DNA of 64,000 bases from Gracilaria domingensis. Lineage: Eukaryota; Rhodophyta; Florideophyceae; Gracilariales; Gracilariaceae. Shown in pieces: positions 9,153 through 19,318 of the stretch (position 1 is the first letter of the stretch; every line of letters starts with the position of its first letter). Location: the NCBI GenBank assembly GCA_022539475.1, contig VCMS01000001.1, forward strand, positions 558,001 through 622,000, in the 5' to 3' direction. The notes below the pieces were generated by a model that saw only the letters and a program-made list of their open reading frames with translations, ran no database searches and was not told where the DNA came from. The translations under genes were made by a program, and so were the position numbers.

Positions 9153-12100
9153 ATGATTTCTCCATTCCAGAAGGGCCTCTTCGACTCACCTTCCGCTCCG
9201 TCTGTGAGCTATGCCATGGAAGCCCTTCGAGAGGCCGCTTTATCTCCCGCTCAGCCTTCAGCAAGTGATTCTCTCCTATGTACGCCATCCAACATGGCAA
9301 CCCCAGCGCGCCTTCAGCCTCAGAAGCCTTTCGTATCTCCCAAGCCAAACAGCATCGATCTCAATTTTCCGTCTTCCAACTGTCAGGCCTCCCCACTGAC
9401 CCAGATCTTTCGAAGCAATTCGACCACCACCAACTCTCAAATGCGAGTGAAGCCGTCTAGCCAAAAACCACCCCGACCCTCTCCGAATCGGACACCCAGC
9501 TCCGGTGGCAAGAAGATAGCAGCAACACCATCACCCCTTCCACCTCTGCGACAAAAGAATGGCGAGTCTACTACTCCCTATGCCGTATCCCCTTCAACAC
9601 AGTCTGATGCGTTCGGAACACCATCGCTTCACGATCAAATTCCCATTACGTATTCTGCCGTAAAGACACCAGGCTCGAATCCAATCATTATCCAGCCGGA
9701 GAATTCTCCCTCCGCGAGCGAAAAGAGGCAGTTAGCCAGAGAGCAGGACCCCGCGGTATTGGCGTCTTTCTTCAAGTCAAGAAGTGCCAAAATGCTCTCT
9801 CCTCTTGGGGATCCGTCCAAAAAGCGTGCAAGAAATATCACCACAGTAGATGTCAACGTCAATCCGCTGGCGAAAACCCAAGAGGAGGCCTCCGAGATTC
9901 CGAGCAATACGCCAATCGATACCGTGCTCAACGTACCATTTAGCTTGTCGTATGGATTTGAGGAAACTCTTGAAGTGGACTTGGGATGCAGGGCGAGTCG
10001 TGTTCCCCTACCCTACGCCATCAACGTTTTCACTTTTGATTTAGATGGTTCGATAAAACCACGTTCAGCTCGTCTAGAACGGGACCCAGATGGCAAGGCA
10101 AGCATGTTGGTTGAGCCCATTGCGTCAGAGACTGTATTCTCCCCCGTACCAGACGAAGATGTCGATCAAACAATTCCAATTAGTGATGCTCTTGAAGAAG
10201 CGAGCATAGTCTTTTGGGCTGCTCCCGATGCACATGCCGAGGGTGGATGTGATAGATTTGTCCTCACAGTAACTGATCAAAATGGAGAGGAATATGAAAC
10301 CCAAGTGGAAATACACGTTCGCAAAACTGAACCATTAATCGCGGTGGAGACCCAGGACGAAGCTCCAGATGTGTCAAGAACCGAGACTTTCATTGACTTC
10401 CCAACAGGTAGCAAGTTCTCGGAGAAATCCATAAAAATATGGAACAACACAGAGGGAGGGGCCCCACTTTTGCTGAACGTCCTCATCAGAGATGTTGCTT
10501 CTGGCGTCTTTTCTATTGGACGTACTTCAGATGATGTCGATCTTTGTATTCCCATGTATATTTTATCTGGCGACTTTTGCACGTTCTCGGCGAAGTTCGA
10601 GCTCATACCCGAAGCAGCTGTGGATCATGAATATTACGGGTTTGCGCTAATTAAGTACGCGACAATTCTTCCTTCTGCCGTGAGCCCTGAAGATGATGCT
10701 GAATTGTACCATGCTTATGATCACGTGCTAAACTTCACGGCGTCTAGCGAAATAGCGGAAGGTGCCTATGAAATAGCACCGCCACTCGATCCTGAAGCCG
10801 ACGAGCTGCAAGAGCACCAGTTTTGTCATCCAGAGTCCATTCTTCACCCAGATGTCAACTGTCCTCTTGAATATTGTTCAGATTCCATCCTGCGGGAATC
10901 AACGCTTGCAAGTTCGTACGGTGGAGAGAATTCCATTGCCCCAAGCGATAGTTTTTCTGAAGATCCTGGGAGCGCCAAGAGCAATGGAAGCAAGTCGCAG
11001 AAGGTTGAGAACGTCGATGTTGAGCCTCTTCCCATTCATGTTTCGGCTAACGCTGTTGAAGATGTACTAGCTTGCGTTTCGGGACAACCGGAGGAACACT
11101 GCCGAGTGTTTTTGCACCAGCCCCCCAAATGGGTTCCTGGTCGTGACAACAAAGAGAACACTACTTTTGCAAACCGTTCCAGTGGCAGGGGCACGACAGG
11201 GATGAAATCCAACAGCAGTGTTGCTGGAAGCTACAAGAATCTTTCTGTCAAGGACAGGAAAGATCTAAGGAGTGGAGGACGGTCTTATGTTTCTTCTCAA
11301 ATGGCGGACCGCTTAATGAAGACGCCCAAGCGTGAAGTTAAAGGACAGAAAGCTGTGAATGAAAAGGACGGTATGTCTAGTTTCTCCAGCATCCCAAATA
11401 CCAGCGGAGATCTACAGCGCTCAGAAGCCTTGCCCGTTGATAATAGATTGTCAGGTGGTAGCGTTATGGAGAAGATGCGGATGAAAGAAACGAACTCGGC
11501 TGAGTGTGAGAATGATCTAGAGTCAACAGGAGCCTCTGGGAGCCAACCGTTGTCGAACCATGAGACGTTTGCCAGTTTGACAAATCAAATTGCAAGCTCC
11601 AGCGCGGATATGACAAACGCCACAGAACGCAGCAGCGAATTGAAGTTCGAGAGGCGAGAGTCACCGAGTGCGTTTGAATATGGAGTCCGTCAGGGAATCA
11701 AAAGTCCTATCAGAACTTCTCACCAGAGCTTTACTACGGCGGCTAGTGCTGAAGATAATCGCAAATTCTTCGGACTGAGGAGGCTTGCAAAGAACCGAAA
11801 ACCAAAGATTAAGATGCCTCGGAGCATTAGGGAAAACGGCGTTCGAGTTCGGGCAACTTGTGGATCAGCATTACTTCCGCTGTACAACGCCTCAAGTTCA
11901 TCCATCCATGTGAATATAGAGATCAAGAAATATCCAGGTTCGAACGCTGCGGCCAAGGCGAACCACCGGATGTTGGCTCTCGAACCACAGCAGAGAATGA
12001 ATGTCGTTCTCACTCGGATGTCGTCAAACGAGGGTCCACTGAGAATTATCGTTACTGGGTATCTTCGAGGTCCGATTAAGTTGTCTACAGTTTATCACGT

Positions 12101-13142
12101 ACCTCTGTTCGTCGAAGAAAGTCACAATCGCGTACCAGCCGCCACTGGTTTCGCTGTGGACAGACCGACCATTACATTCTACAAAGCCCAGTCAAGATTC
12201 CAATACCAAAGTTTGAGAGTTTTGAATGGCACATTTCGGAGTGTACCTTACAAAGTTTGGCTTGCGGACTGGAAAGATACCAAAGGCGCGTATGGGGACA
12301 GTGTGCTGAAGATAATATCAAGGACAACAGGAACTGTAGATGGTCGAAAGTGTTTGACAGTTAAGTTGAAATTCGACTCTAATCACCCGGCGCAATACTA
12401 TCGACAAATGTTGTACATATCCATGGATAACAGTACAGACAAGGTCCCTATTTTCGCATATACTGGTTGTTCTTCTATTCTAATCTCTTTGACGGATAAT
12501 GGTTTGTTTCGGGCGAAGAACCACGGAAATCGAAGTGGGTTTATAGTGCTGTCTGGTCCGGAAGTAGACGCCTTAGATAACAACACGGAAAAATTGGTCC
12601 TTCTACCCAAAGAAGAAAAGGATTTAGTGCCTCCGTATGGATCAGGGACATTCATTTACACTGGAGACGAGATTGCTCGATCAAGGTTCTGTCGTGCTGT
12701 CAGTGTTCTGCCGAACGCTAAACGTGAAGCAGGTGAAGAAATGTCTCTGTTTCTGGGAACCTTTGACAGGGAACAAGAATCGAGGCGCAAAGAACACTTG
12801 CTGTGGAATCGAGACACAAAGCACTCGCTGCATTACGCTGGACGACTACTTGGTAATAATATTCGGCGATACAAATATGACCCTAACCAAAAACGTGTGA
12901 TTAGCGATAGTAAGGGTAAGAATGACTGCGGATGGCAGGCTTCAATTGACGCGGACGGCTATGTTCATATAGAGAATTACGATACCGAGAAGTTCCTTAA
13001 GTTCAAATGCAAAGGCGCTGAGCCAAACCGTGGTGTTATTCCGCCGTTGGGAGACGCGAAGCTGGCTGCTTTCTTGGAGAACGTGGAAGTGTTTGCCCGT
13101 GGTAGTTGTATGGAATTATTCAACGAACGGAGATTTGCGTAG
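9153..13142 (+). CDS. large protein with ASH/Ig-like segments, possible SPD-2/Cep192-type protein
   Basis: A 1,329-residue protein from the ATG at 9153 (MISPFQKGLF); the frame is open upstream only through non-ATG codons. The first about 250 residues are Ser/Pro-rich and disordered, with possible proline-directed phosphosites. Two regions look like beta-sandwich repeats of the ASPM-SPD-2-Hydin (ASH) or MSP type: about 410-495 (FIDFPTGSKFSEKSIKIWNN) and about 1003-1110 (PTITFYKAQSRFQYQSLRV, then a strand pattern ending DKVPIFAYTGCSSI). Between them lies a long charged, Ser-rich linker with a KEN-box-like motif (RDNKEN, about nt 11145-11160), typical of proteins degraded by the anaphase-promoting complex. 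This combination fits a spindle-pole or centrosomal scaffold of the SPD-2/Cep192 class, but the match is by fold pattern, not by firm identity. Red algae lack centrioles and use polar rings, so such a protein would be notable. Confidence 0.6.
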   Translation: MISPFQKGLFDSPSAPSVSYAMEALREAALSPAQPSASDSLLCTPSNMATPARLQPQKPFVSPKPNSIDLNFPSSNCQASPLTQIFRSNSTTTNSQMRVKPSSQKPPRPSPNRTPSSGGKKIAATPSPLPPLRQKNGESTTPYAVSPSTQSDAFGTPSLHDQIPITYSAVKTPGSNPIIIQPENSPSASEKRQLAREQDPAVLASFFKSRSAKMLSPLGDPSKKRARNITTVDVNVNPLAKTQEEASEIPSNTPIDTVLNVPFSLSYGFEETLEVDLGCRASRVPLPYAINVFTFDLDGSIKPRSARLERDPDGKASMLVEPIASETVFSPVPDEDVDQTIPISDALEEASIVFWAAPDAHAEGGCDRFVLTVTDQNGEEYETQVEIHVRKTEPLIAVETQDEAPDVSRTETFIDFPTGSKFSEKSIKIWNNTEGGAPLLLNVLIRDVASGVFSIGRTSDDVDLCIPMYILSGDFCTFSAKFELIPEAAVDHEYYGFALIKYATILPSAVSPEDDAELYHAYDHVLNFTASSEIAEGAYEIAPPLDPEADELQEHQFCHPESILHPDVNCPLEYCSDSILRESTLASSYGGENSIAPSDSFSEDPGSAKSNGSKSQKVENVDVEPLPIHVSANAVEDVLACVSGQPEEHCRVFLHQPPKWVPGRDNKENTTFANRSSGRGTTGMKSNSSVAGSYKNLSVKDRKDLRSGGRSYVSSQMADRLMKTPKREVKGQKAVNEKDGMSSFSSIPNTSGDLQRSEALPVDNRLSGGSVMEKMRMKETNSAECENDLESTGASGSQPLSNHETFASLTNQIASSSADMTNATERSSELKFERRESPSAFEYGVRQGIKSPIRTSHQSFTTAASAEDNRKFFGLRRLAKNRKPKIKMPRSIRENGVRVRATCGSALLPLYNASSSSIHVNIEIKKYPGSNAAAKANHRMLALEPQQRMNVVLTRMSSNEGPLRIIVTGYLRGPIKLSTVYHVPLFVEESHNRVPAATGFAVDRPTITFYKAQSRFQYQSLRVLNGTFRSVPYKVWLADWKDTKGAYGDSVLKIISRTTGTVDGRKCLTVKLKFDSNHPAQYYRQMLYISMDNSTDKVPIFAYTGCSSILISLTDNGLFRAKNHGNRSGFIVLSGPEVDALDNNTEKLVLLPKEEKDLVPPYGSGTFIYTGDEIARSRFCRAVSVLPNAKREAGEEMSLFLGTFDREQESRRKEHLLWNRDTKHSLHYAGRLLGNNIRRYKYDPNQKRVISDSKGKNDCGWQASIDADGYVHIENYDTEKFLKFKCKGAEPNRGVIPPLGDAKLAAFLENVEVFARGSCMELFNERRFA

Positions 13143-14829
13143 ATTTTGTATCACCTGTGGTATTCAGAAACAATTTCGTAACTTAGAGCAACACAAGAGC
13201 AACTGTTATAAAGGCTATCTAGTGATAGTATACACTGTACACCACTCCCTCTCCTCGCTGGCTTTACTTATGGGTCTACTAGCGTATCTACGCCTTTGTG
13301 TAGAACGTTTCTCATTCAATGAAACGTTCTCTCGCGAGGAAAGCCAGCACTTGTTCATGCCTCAATCATCCACATTTCACCAGCAACGAGCGCCTGTCGC
13401 CCATGAAGAGAAGGAAGGCCTAACGTTAATCCATTTTGAACACCATGGCACGTAGTGAGTAAATGTATTCAACAGGGGTGTAGTAAAATCGATTACGTGC
13501 TCAATCGATTGCAATTTGTGCTGTGAGCAGTCGATAGAGGTTTGCATTTTAGTTTAGCCCTGTAATTGGGGACTATCGTCCGCATCAAAGAAGAGAGAAG
13601 AACACAAACGATTTCAACGGAATTGTAATGCCGATTGCATAAAGAGCTAAACAGTTCTGAAACGACAGAGCATCCGAGCCGAGTGACAGCTGCATCTTCA
13701 CGTGGTGACACGTAGTTATAGCGAGCGTTCCATCGATCGAGAACAAGGTTCGGGTCGCTTCACATGACTAGTGCACTCGAGTGCACAAGCTGATCATTGC
13801 GATCATCACCTATGTTTCCGCTTATGTTCACAGAATCTCCCATGAGCCAAGGCCATAAGCGAACGAAGTCGATCACCTTGGAACGAAAATTACAAGGAGA
13901 CGCCCGCCCTCCCTTTATTCATGGGTGATATCACCAAATTGTGAACCACTTGGCAGCAGCCTCTCACCTGCCAAGTTTACATATCAATACAATTGTATCG
14001 CACGAAACATCATTCGCGATGACGATCGTCATGACGGATATGGGCTCAGACAGCGCGCTGCAGCTTGGCTAGAGTCACAGGAGCGTGCGAGAGACATGGG
14101 ATAGGGATAAGTTCAGCCAGAGAAGATATTGAAGCTGTACCAACTCTCCTCGAGGGAAAACAGCCAAGCGTTGGAAGGGATATAAATATCGCAAGGTTAC
14201 AGGTGTTGGCTCTTGAGACAGAAGTCTGTGCTCGAAGGCAGAAATGGTCAGGACCCGACGGCAGCGAGTTCGAATTAACGACAAGGCTGCATCTATCGGG
14301 TAGCCTTCTTCCTTTGTAGATACAGTACCGTCGCGGTGCAGGTAGATAGCCAACCACCAATCTTCCAATTGCAAGAGTGCGTGCAAAATTACGCGCGCTG
14401 GGTCTTGGACTCAAAAAGGTGCGCCAATTGGGGGGCGCTCACGTTGTTGAAATTCAGCCGCGCGTCGAATGGCGCGCTGATCACACCCGCTCGCCCCTCC
14501 CTCGCCACCCACCCACCGCATGCAAGCGACGTCCGTCTTAGCCGCGACTTTGTCCCTGCGCACATCATCTCTCATTAACTTCCAACCCCCACAACTCTCG
14601 ACAACCTAGGAGCTCAACAACTCCTGAAGTTGAGGCACCCCTTCCTTCCCCGCCTCTCGCGCTCCGCCCTTTTCTTTGTATCCTCCCCCCCCCCCCCGCC
14701 CTTCCCCCTTCTGCCCCCCGCAAGACTCCTAGCGCTCTCTGATTTCACAACTTCGGCGCGTGCTGCTACTCTCTAATCTCGGCGTGTTTGCCACTGTATC
14801 GCTCATTGCTCCCCCGTGTTGCGCCCGCA
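13143..14829. other. repeat-containing intergenic region
   Basis: No convincing gene. Contains dispersed-repeat copies at 13302-13360 and 13559-13600, a cluster of CAATCGATTG/GATCATTGCGATC palindromic words (13488-13520 and 13790-13810), and a C13 homopolymer at 14685-14697. The last 250 nt are pyrimidine-rich and look like a leader for CstF-77. Confidence 0.5.
13559..13600 (+). repeat. dispersed repeat, probable LINE 3' end
   Basis: Shares CCTGTAATTG(A/G)GGACTA and a following AAGAAGAGAGAAG with the tail of the LINE-like fragment at 42.5 kb. Part of it (TCCGCATCAAAGAAG) recurs at 1294-1310. Confidence 0.5.
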
Positions 14830-17467
14830 ATGGACTCAGCTCGCGCCGCAGATGGCGAGCGGCGTGTGGCAAACGATCAGTGGGACATTGATGGATGGCA
14901 CATTCTTGCGTCCGAGGCCGAGAAGTGTTCCTTTCAAGTCGCAAAGCCCGTATACGAACGTCTCGTCAAACAATTCCCGCCCATCGGAAAGTTTTGGCGC
15001 TCGTATGCAGAACATCTTACCCGTGAGCAACCCGAGAATCACACCGATATCACTGCCATCTACGATCGCGCCGTTAAGAGCGCACCCACCTCAATTGACC
15101 TTTGGCGCAGCTTTCTTAAATACGTCAGCGCCAGAGCTGCGGAGATTCCCGGCTCCAAGCTTGAATCTGATGCCATTGCTGTGCATGAAAGAGCCGTAAA
15201 ATGCGCCGGTTTGGACCTTAACGCCCATTCTCTATGGACTCACTACATCGATTTCGTCAAGAAGCAAACAATGCTTTCTGATAGTCAACGTCGAGACGCA
15301 CTACGACGTGTATATCATCGAGCGGTAATGATTTCCATTCTTTTGTTTCAACATCGCCCTTGCGTATCTCATTCTTTGTACCTTCCGTACTCGCTTCAAG
15401 CACGCCCGCCCCTGTTCCCATCATCTTCAAAAAAGAACATTTCATGTACATCTTCGTGTTGTTCCTTCCACATGTTATTCAGTTTCATGTGTCGTCTCAT
15501 GAATGTTGTTTGCACCTTCATAGTAGACATTGTGATCACACTAGTCCTCATCTCACTGTTCCACTATTGCCAATGTCTCTACGCATGATTATGCCAAACG
15601 GTTCTTCAAGTAGCCGCCCATTCGAGCGCATTGCTTCTTCATCTATGCGATAACCTCTTGCGCTTGATTGTTCCCCCATGTTCCAGGTAGACAAACAATG
15701 CCTAATTCGGGGCGGGCAGATGCTGATGAAGTGCATGAACGCGAACTACAAAGATTGAGATATTGCAAGAACAAACATTTATGCAACTACTAACCATAAT
15801 TCTCATGTCCACTTGTCTCTCGCTACATTTTCATATCTTTATCTCTACAGGTCCGAACACCTATGCATAATCTAGACGCCTTCTGGCGGGATTATACTAC
15901 CTTTGAACAGACAAGCAATACCAACAAAGAGATCGGTCGAACCCATCTGGCTGAAAATCAACCTAAGAATATCGACGCTCGTGCTGAGTTTCGTGCACGT
16001 AAAACGAGACGCGAAGGTCTTACTCTCTCGGCACTGCCGGTTCCCCCACGAGGACGTGCAAAGGAATCATCACAAGCCCAGCAGTGGCGCAGATTCATTC
16101 TACATGAACGATCAAACCCTTCCTCATTGGCAGACAGCGATCTTCATGAGCGTGTTCTACATGCCTATGAAAGTGCTCTCGCACCAATGCATCGGTACCC
16201 AGATTTCTGGATAGAATACATTTCATATGTTCACAGCACGCTTGGCGGTGAAGTGAAGCAGACGATTGGGAAGAGCCACGACAGTAAGGACTCCAACTCC
16301 AATGCTAACTCAGTTCTTACAAAGAAAATGGCCGAAACTCTAGAACCAATTCTGGAAAGAGCAATCGCCGCTGTTCCCCACAGTGTTGCCCTACATACCC
16401 ACGCCAGTTGGCTCTACACGCGAATTGCAGAACCTGGGAAAGGGGTTATTGCGCTAGATGCGTTGTGCAAATCACACCCTTCTCCTCTTGCTTATGTTCA
16501 TTTAATGCGAGCGACTCGAAAGCATGAGGGAAGAGATGCCGCCAGAAAAGTTTTCGGGCGTGCGAGAAAAGATCCAAAAGGAACGCATCCAAGCGTTTAT
16601 GTTGCAGCGGCGTTGATGGAATTCTCCGTCAACAAAGACAGTAAGGTCGCTCGAAACGTTTTCGAGTTTGGATTGAAGAATTTCGCGAAGAACGCTGTCA
16701 TGGCTACGGAATACGTCAACTGGTTATGGGGGACAGGGGATCTGGAATACGCTAGAGTAGTGCTGAAGAAAGTAATGCCCGATGCGAAAGGTACCCCAGC
16801 CGAGGTTCGTCGCCTGTGGGAGCGGTGGATTGACCTCGAGGAATTGATTGGAGATGCCTCCACCGTAGACCAAGTGGAAGCTATATGGAAAGAAAATGGA
16901 GTTGCACGGCCAGAGACTGTCGTCAGTGAGGTCTTGAGGAGAACACGTTTCCTTGGATTCGAAGGGTTTTCAGAGAATGAAGTCGGGGCTGTCAACGGAA
17001 ATCGAGCTGGTGCTTCAGATAAAGCAACAGGTGCCAGTACTGGCGGAGGAGGACGCCGGGATCCCAGAACGGGTCGAAGGGTTGGTTCATCAGGTAGTAA
17101 TAAGGAAAGTGTGGGGAATGGAACATCGCAACGGCGCGTTGGTGATGAAGGTCAAGGTTCCGTCCTGAAGGTGGCTATCGAGATGCTTCAAAGAATGGCA
17201 TCGGCTCTGCCTCCAGTAGGGGCACCTCCGCCAAACCCAGATGTTTTGTTCCGCATGATTGAGAATACTCCTGATTCGTTTCTTGACACACCTGTTGGAA
17301 GAAATGCAGGAGGGGGTTCCAGAAAAGGAAAGGACAACATGGCCTCGAAGAAGAGGAAGAGTGAGGAAATCACCCATATTGCAACCTCAGCAGCCATAGG
17401 CATAGGCGTCGGAGCTCCCGATGTATTTCGAGCGCGGCAGGCCGCGAAGCAGGCGAGAACAAGATAA
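14830..17467 (+). CDS. CSTF3: cleavage stimulation factor subunit 77 (CstF-77 / Rna14), two exons
   Basis: HAT-repeat scaffold of the mRNA 3'-end cleavage complex; in CstF it dimerises and holds CstF-64 and CstF-50. Exon 1 is 14830-15324, exon 2 is 15851-17467, separated by a 526-nt phase-0 intron (GCG|GTAATG ... CTCTACAG). The splice restores the family string RRVYHRA-VRTPMHNLDAFWRDYTTFE. The product is 703 residues, close to the metazoan length. Visible HAT signatures include AKPVYERLVKQFPPIGKFW, AIYDRAVKSAPTSIDLWRSF and HRYPDFWIEYISYVHS. Near the C-terminus, PPPNPDVLFRMIENTP resembles the segment that binds CstF-64. A Gly/Ser/Arg-rich disordered stretch precedes it and a basic NLS-like KKRKSEE follows. 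The upstream in-frame TTG is not a start. Nuclear. Confidence 0.9.
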
Positions 17468-19318
17468 ATCTTTAGCTTGGACTACGATAAATTATGAGCT
17501 TCCTTGCATGTATGCCACTCAGGGTTTTGTCTGCTTGTACTTTCTCAACCTATTGAGTTCCAATCTCTGTCTCTCTCACTAGAAGAGAATATATTCTTCT
17601 GAACGCATGCGGCTGTGCTCATCACGGGAAAGGTTTGCTAAGGGCATCCCAACATGTACATATTATGAAATATGCATGTGCTTCTTCAGTCATCCTCTTT
17701 TTGAGTTCTCATATATTCCAGACCTGTTATGTGCTTCAACCCCAAAGCTCAAAATCTGTTTTCAATTTGCACCGGAAAGGAAGTTCAGCTTCGAAAAGTA
17801 GGGCATGGTCTCTCTCTCTCTCTCTCTCTCTCTCTTTATGGGTGTAACAGCCTAATTCCGGCGTGCTACAGATCGTTTCTGTTGAAAGAAACGTTCTCTC
17901 ACTAGGAAGGCCAAAACCTTTTCAGGCCATTTTCTAATTATCGTCTTAACAGCTAGACCCTGTCGATCACTTAGAGCAGGTAAACACAATAGGGCATGGT
18001 CTTTGCTTTATGAGTAAAGCATATCCGCTTTTAGTCCTCGTCTTTGCTTTATGAGTAAAGCATATCCGCTTTTAGTCCTAGTTGTTGAGTTAATAGCAAA
18101 GTTTAGCTAAACAATTCACAAGGCTCACCTGGATTTTGAAGCTCTCTCTCTCTCTCTCTCTATGGAAACCGTGGAGCTAATTCCGCTCCTATGCGTGGGT
18201 TTGCTCAAGACCCAACGACCTGTTATACCTCTGCATCGCAACCACTGACCACAACGAAGTAGCCGTACTACACTTACTGCACTACGATGAGAAATATTAG
18301 ATATCTTAGGTGTTTCCGACTGCGGGCGTTTCGCTACCGACGCTTATCGCCTTCTTCCTCCCACTACTCTCTTCATTCATCCTCTAGAGACCGTCAGCAG
18401 AGGGGCACATCACGACAAGGCGCTCCGCATGTACCAAATTGGCCACTCAAGAAACCATTGCGACTTTCTTTCCACCCAATCCTCATATCACCGGCGAAAC
18501 CAGGTGCAAGAACCAGTCCGTAGCCTTTCACCGTCAGCCAATCCTAGTGTAGTCCGTCCGAGAAAACCCTGGAAGAACCCTCTTCAGAGGGAAAAGGCAG
18601 GGAAACGGCGGTAGGATCTTACTCCAATGACTTGCTCGTGACCTACTGCTCAGTACTTACGTGCAGCTAAACGGGGGGCATTTTTGCGACGTACCACCTA
18701 GGTCCCTGAGGGCGACCAGCGGGCTGACCGACCGTTCGGACGAGTTTAACGACCTGCCGGGTCGAAATTTGAAGCTCGAATGTCGGGAGAGGCCTCTTCA
18801 ACAAACAAGTTGTTGTAAGTAACTAATCTAATGTCACAGCGGTGGGGCTCTGAATAACCATTACACACGAGACTGAATAAAGAATAATGTCCTTTGACAA
18901 CGAGAAGGATGTGTCACTCCCTTCACATTGCGATCACAAGTGAGCAGTGCTCCTATACAGTAAACACAGGACACATGGGAGCCTCGGCGTTCAAGTAGGA
19001 ACTTGCAAGCGCGACGAAGGTGTCTTGTGAAATTGCAACTGTGAAGTACTACAGCGACCTAACGTGAATCCAGTGATAGGAGTTCGTGTTTACTAAATGC
19101 TGTTGAGCTTACCGACTTGAGATTCATCCAAAATTGGGAAAAGGCCCCCACCTCTGTTCCCTCTTGCTTCTTGCTATCATCCTTGCGCTAAGGCATGGAT
19201 TACGATGCACCAGAAAGTTAGAGGCTGAAACCGAAAACGCTTCATACTATGAAGTTTCCTGTTGCGGAGGCGAAGCAATTCATCGCAAGTGGCAATGCAG
19301 GGTTGATGAAAAGGAAAG
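17468..19318. other. repeat-rich intergenic region
   Basis: Contains (CT)n microsatellites (about 17810-17835 and 18143-18162), two copies of a 41-bp direct repeat, and a diverged copy of the inverted-repeat element also found at 13.3 kb. Short ORFs (for example 18287-18523) are Arg/Ser/Pro-rich without domain features. No gene supported. Confidence 0.55.
17999..18079. repeat. 41-bp direct repeat, two tandem copies
   Basis: Copy 1 is 17999-18039 and copy 2 is 18040-18079, identical over about 40 nt. Each contains the dyad GCTTTA TGAG TAAAGC. Confidence 0.85.
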
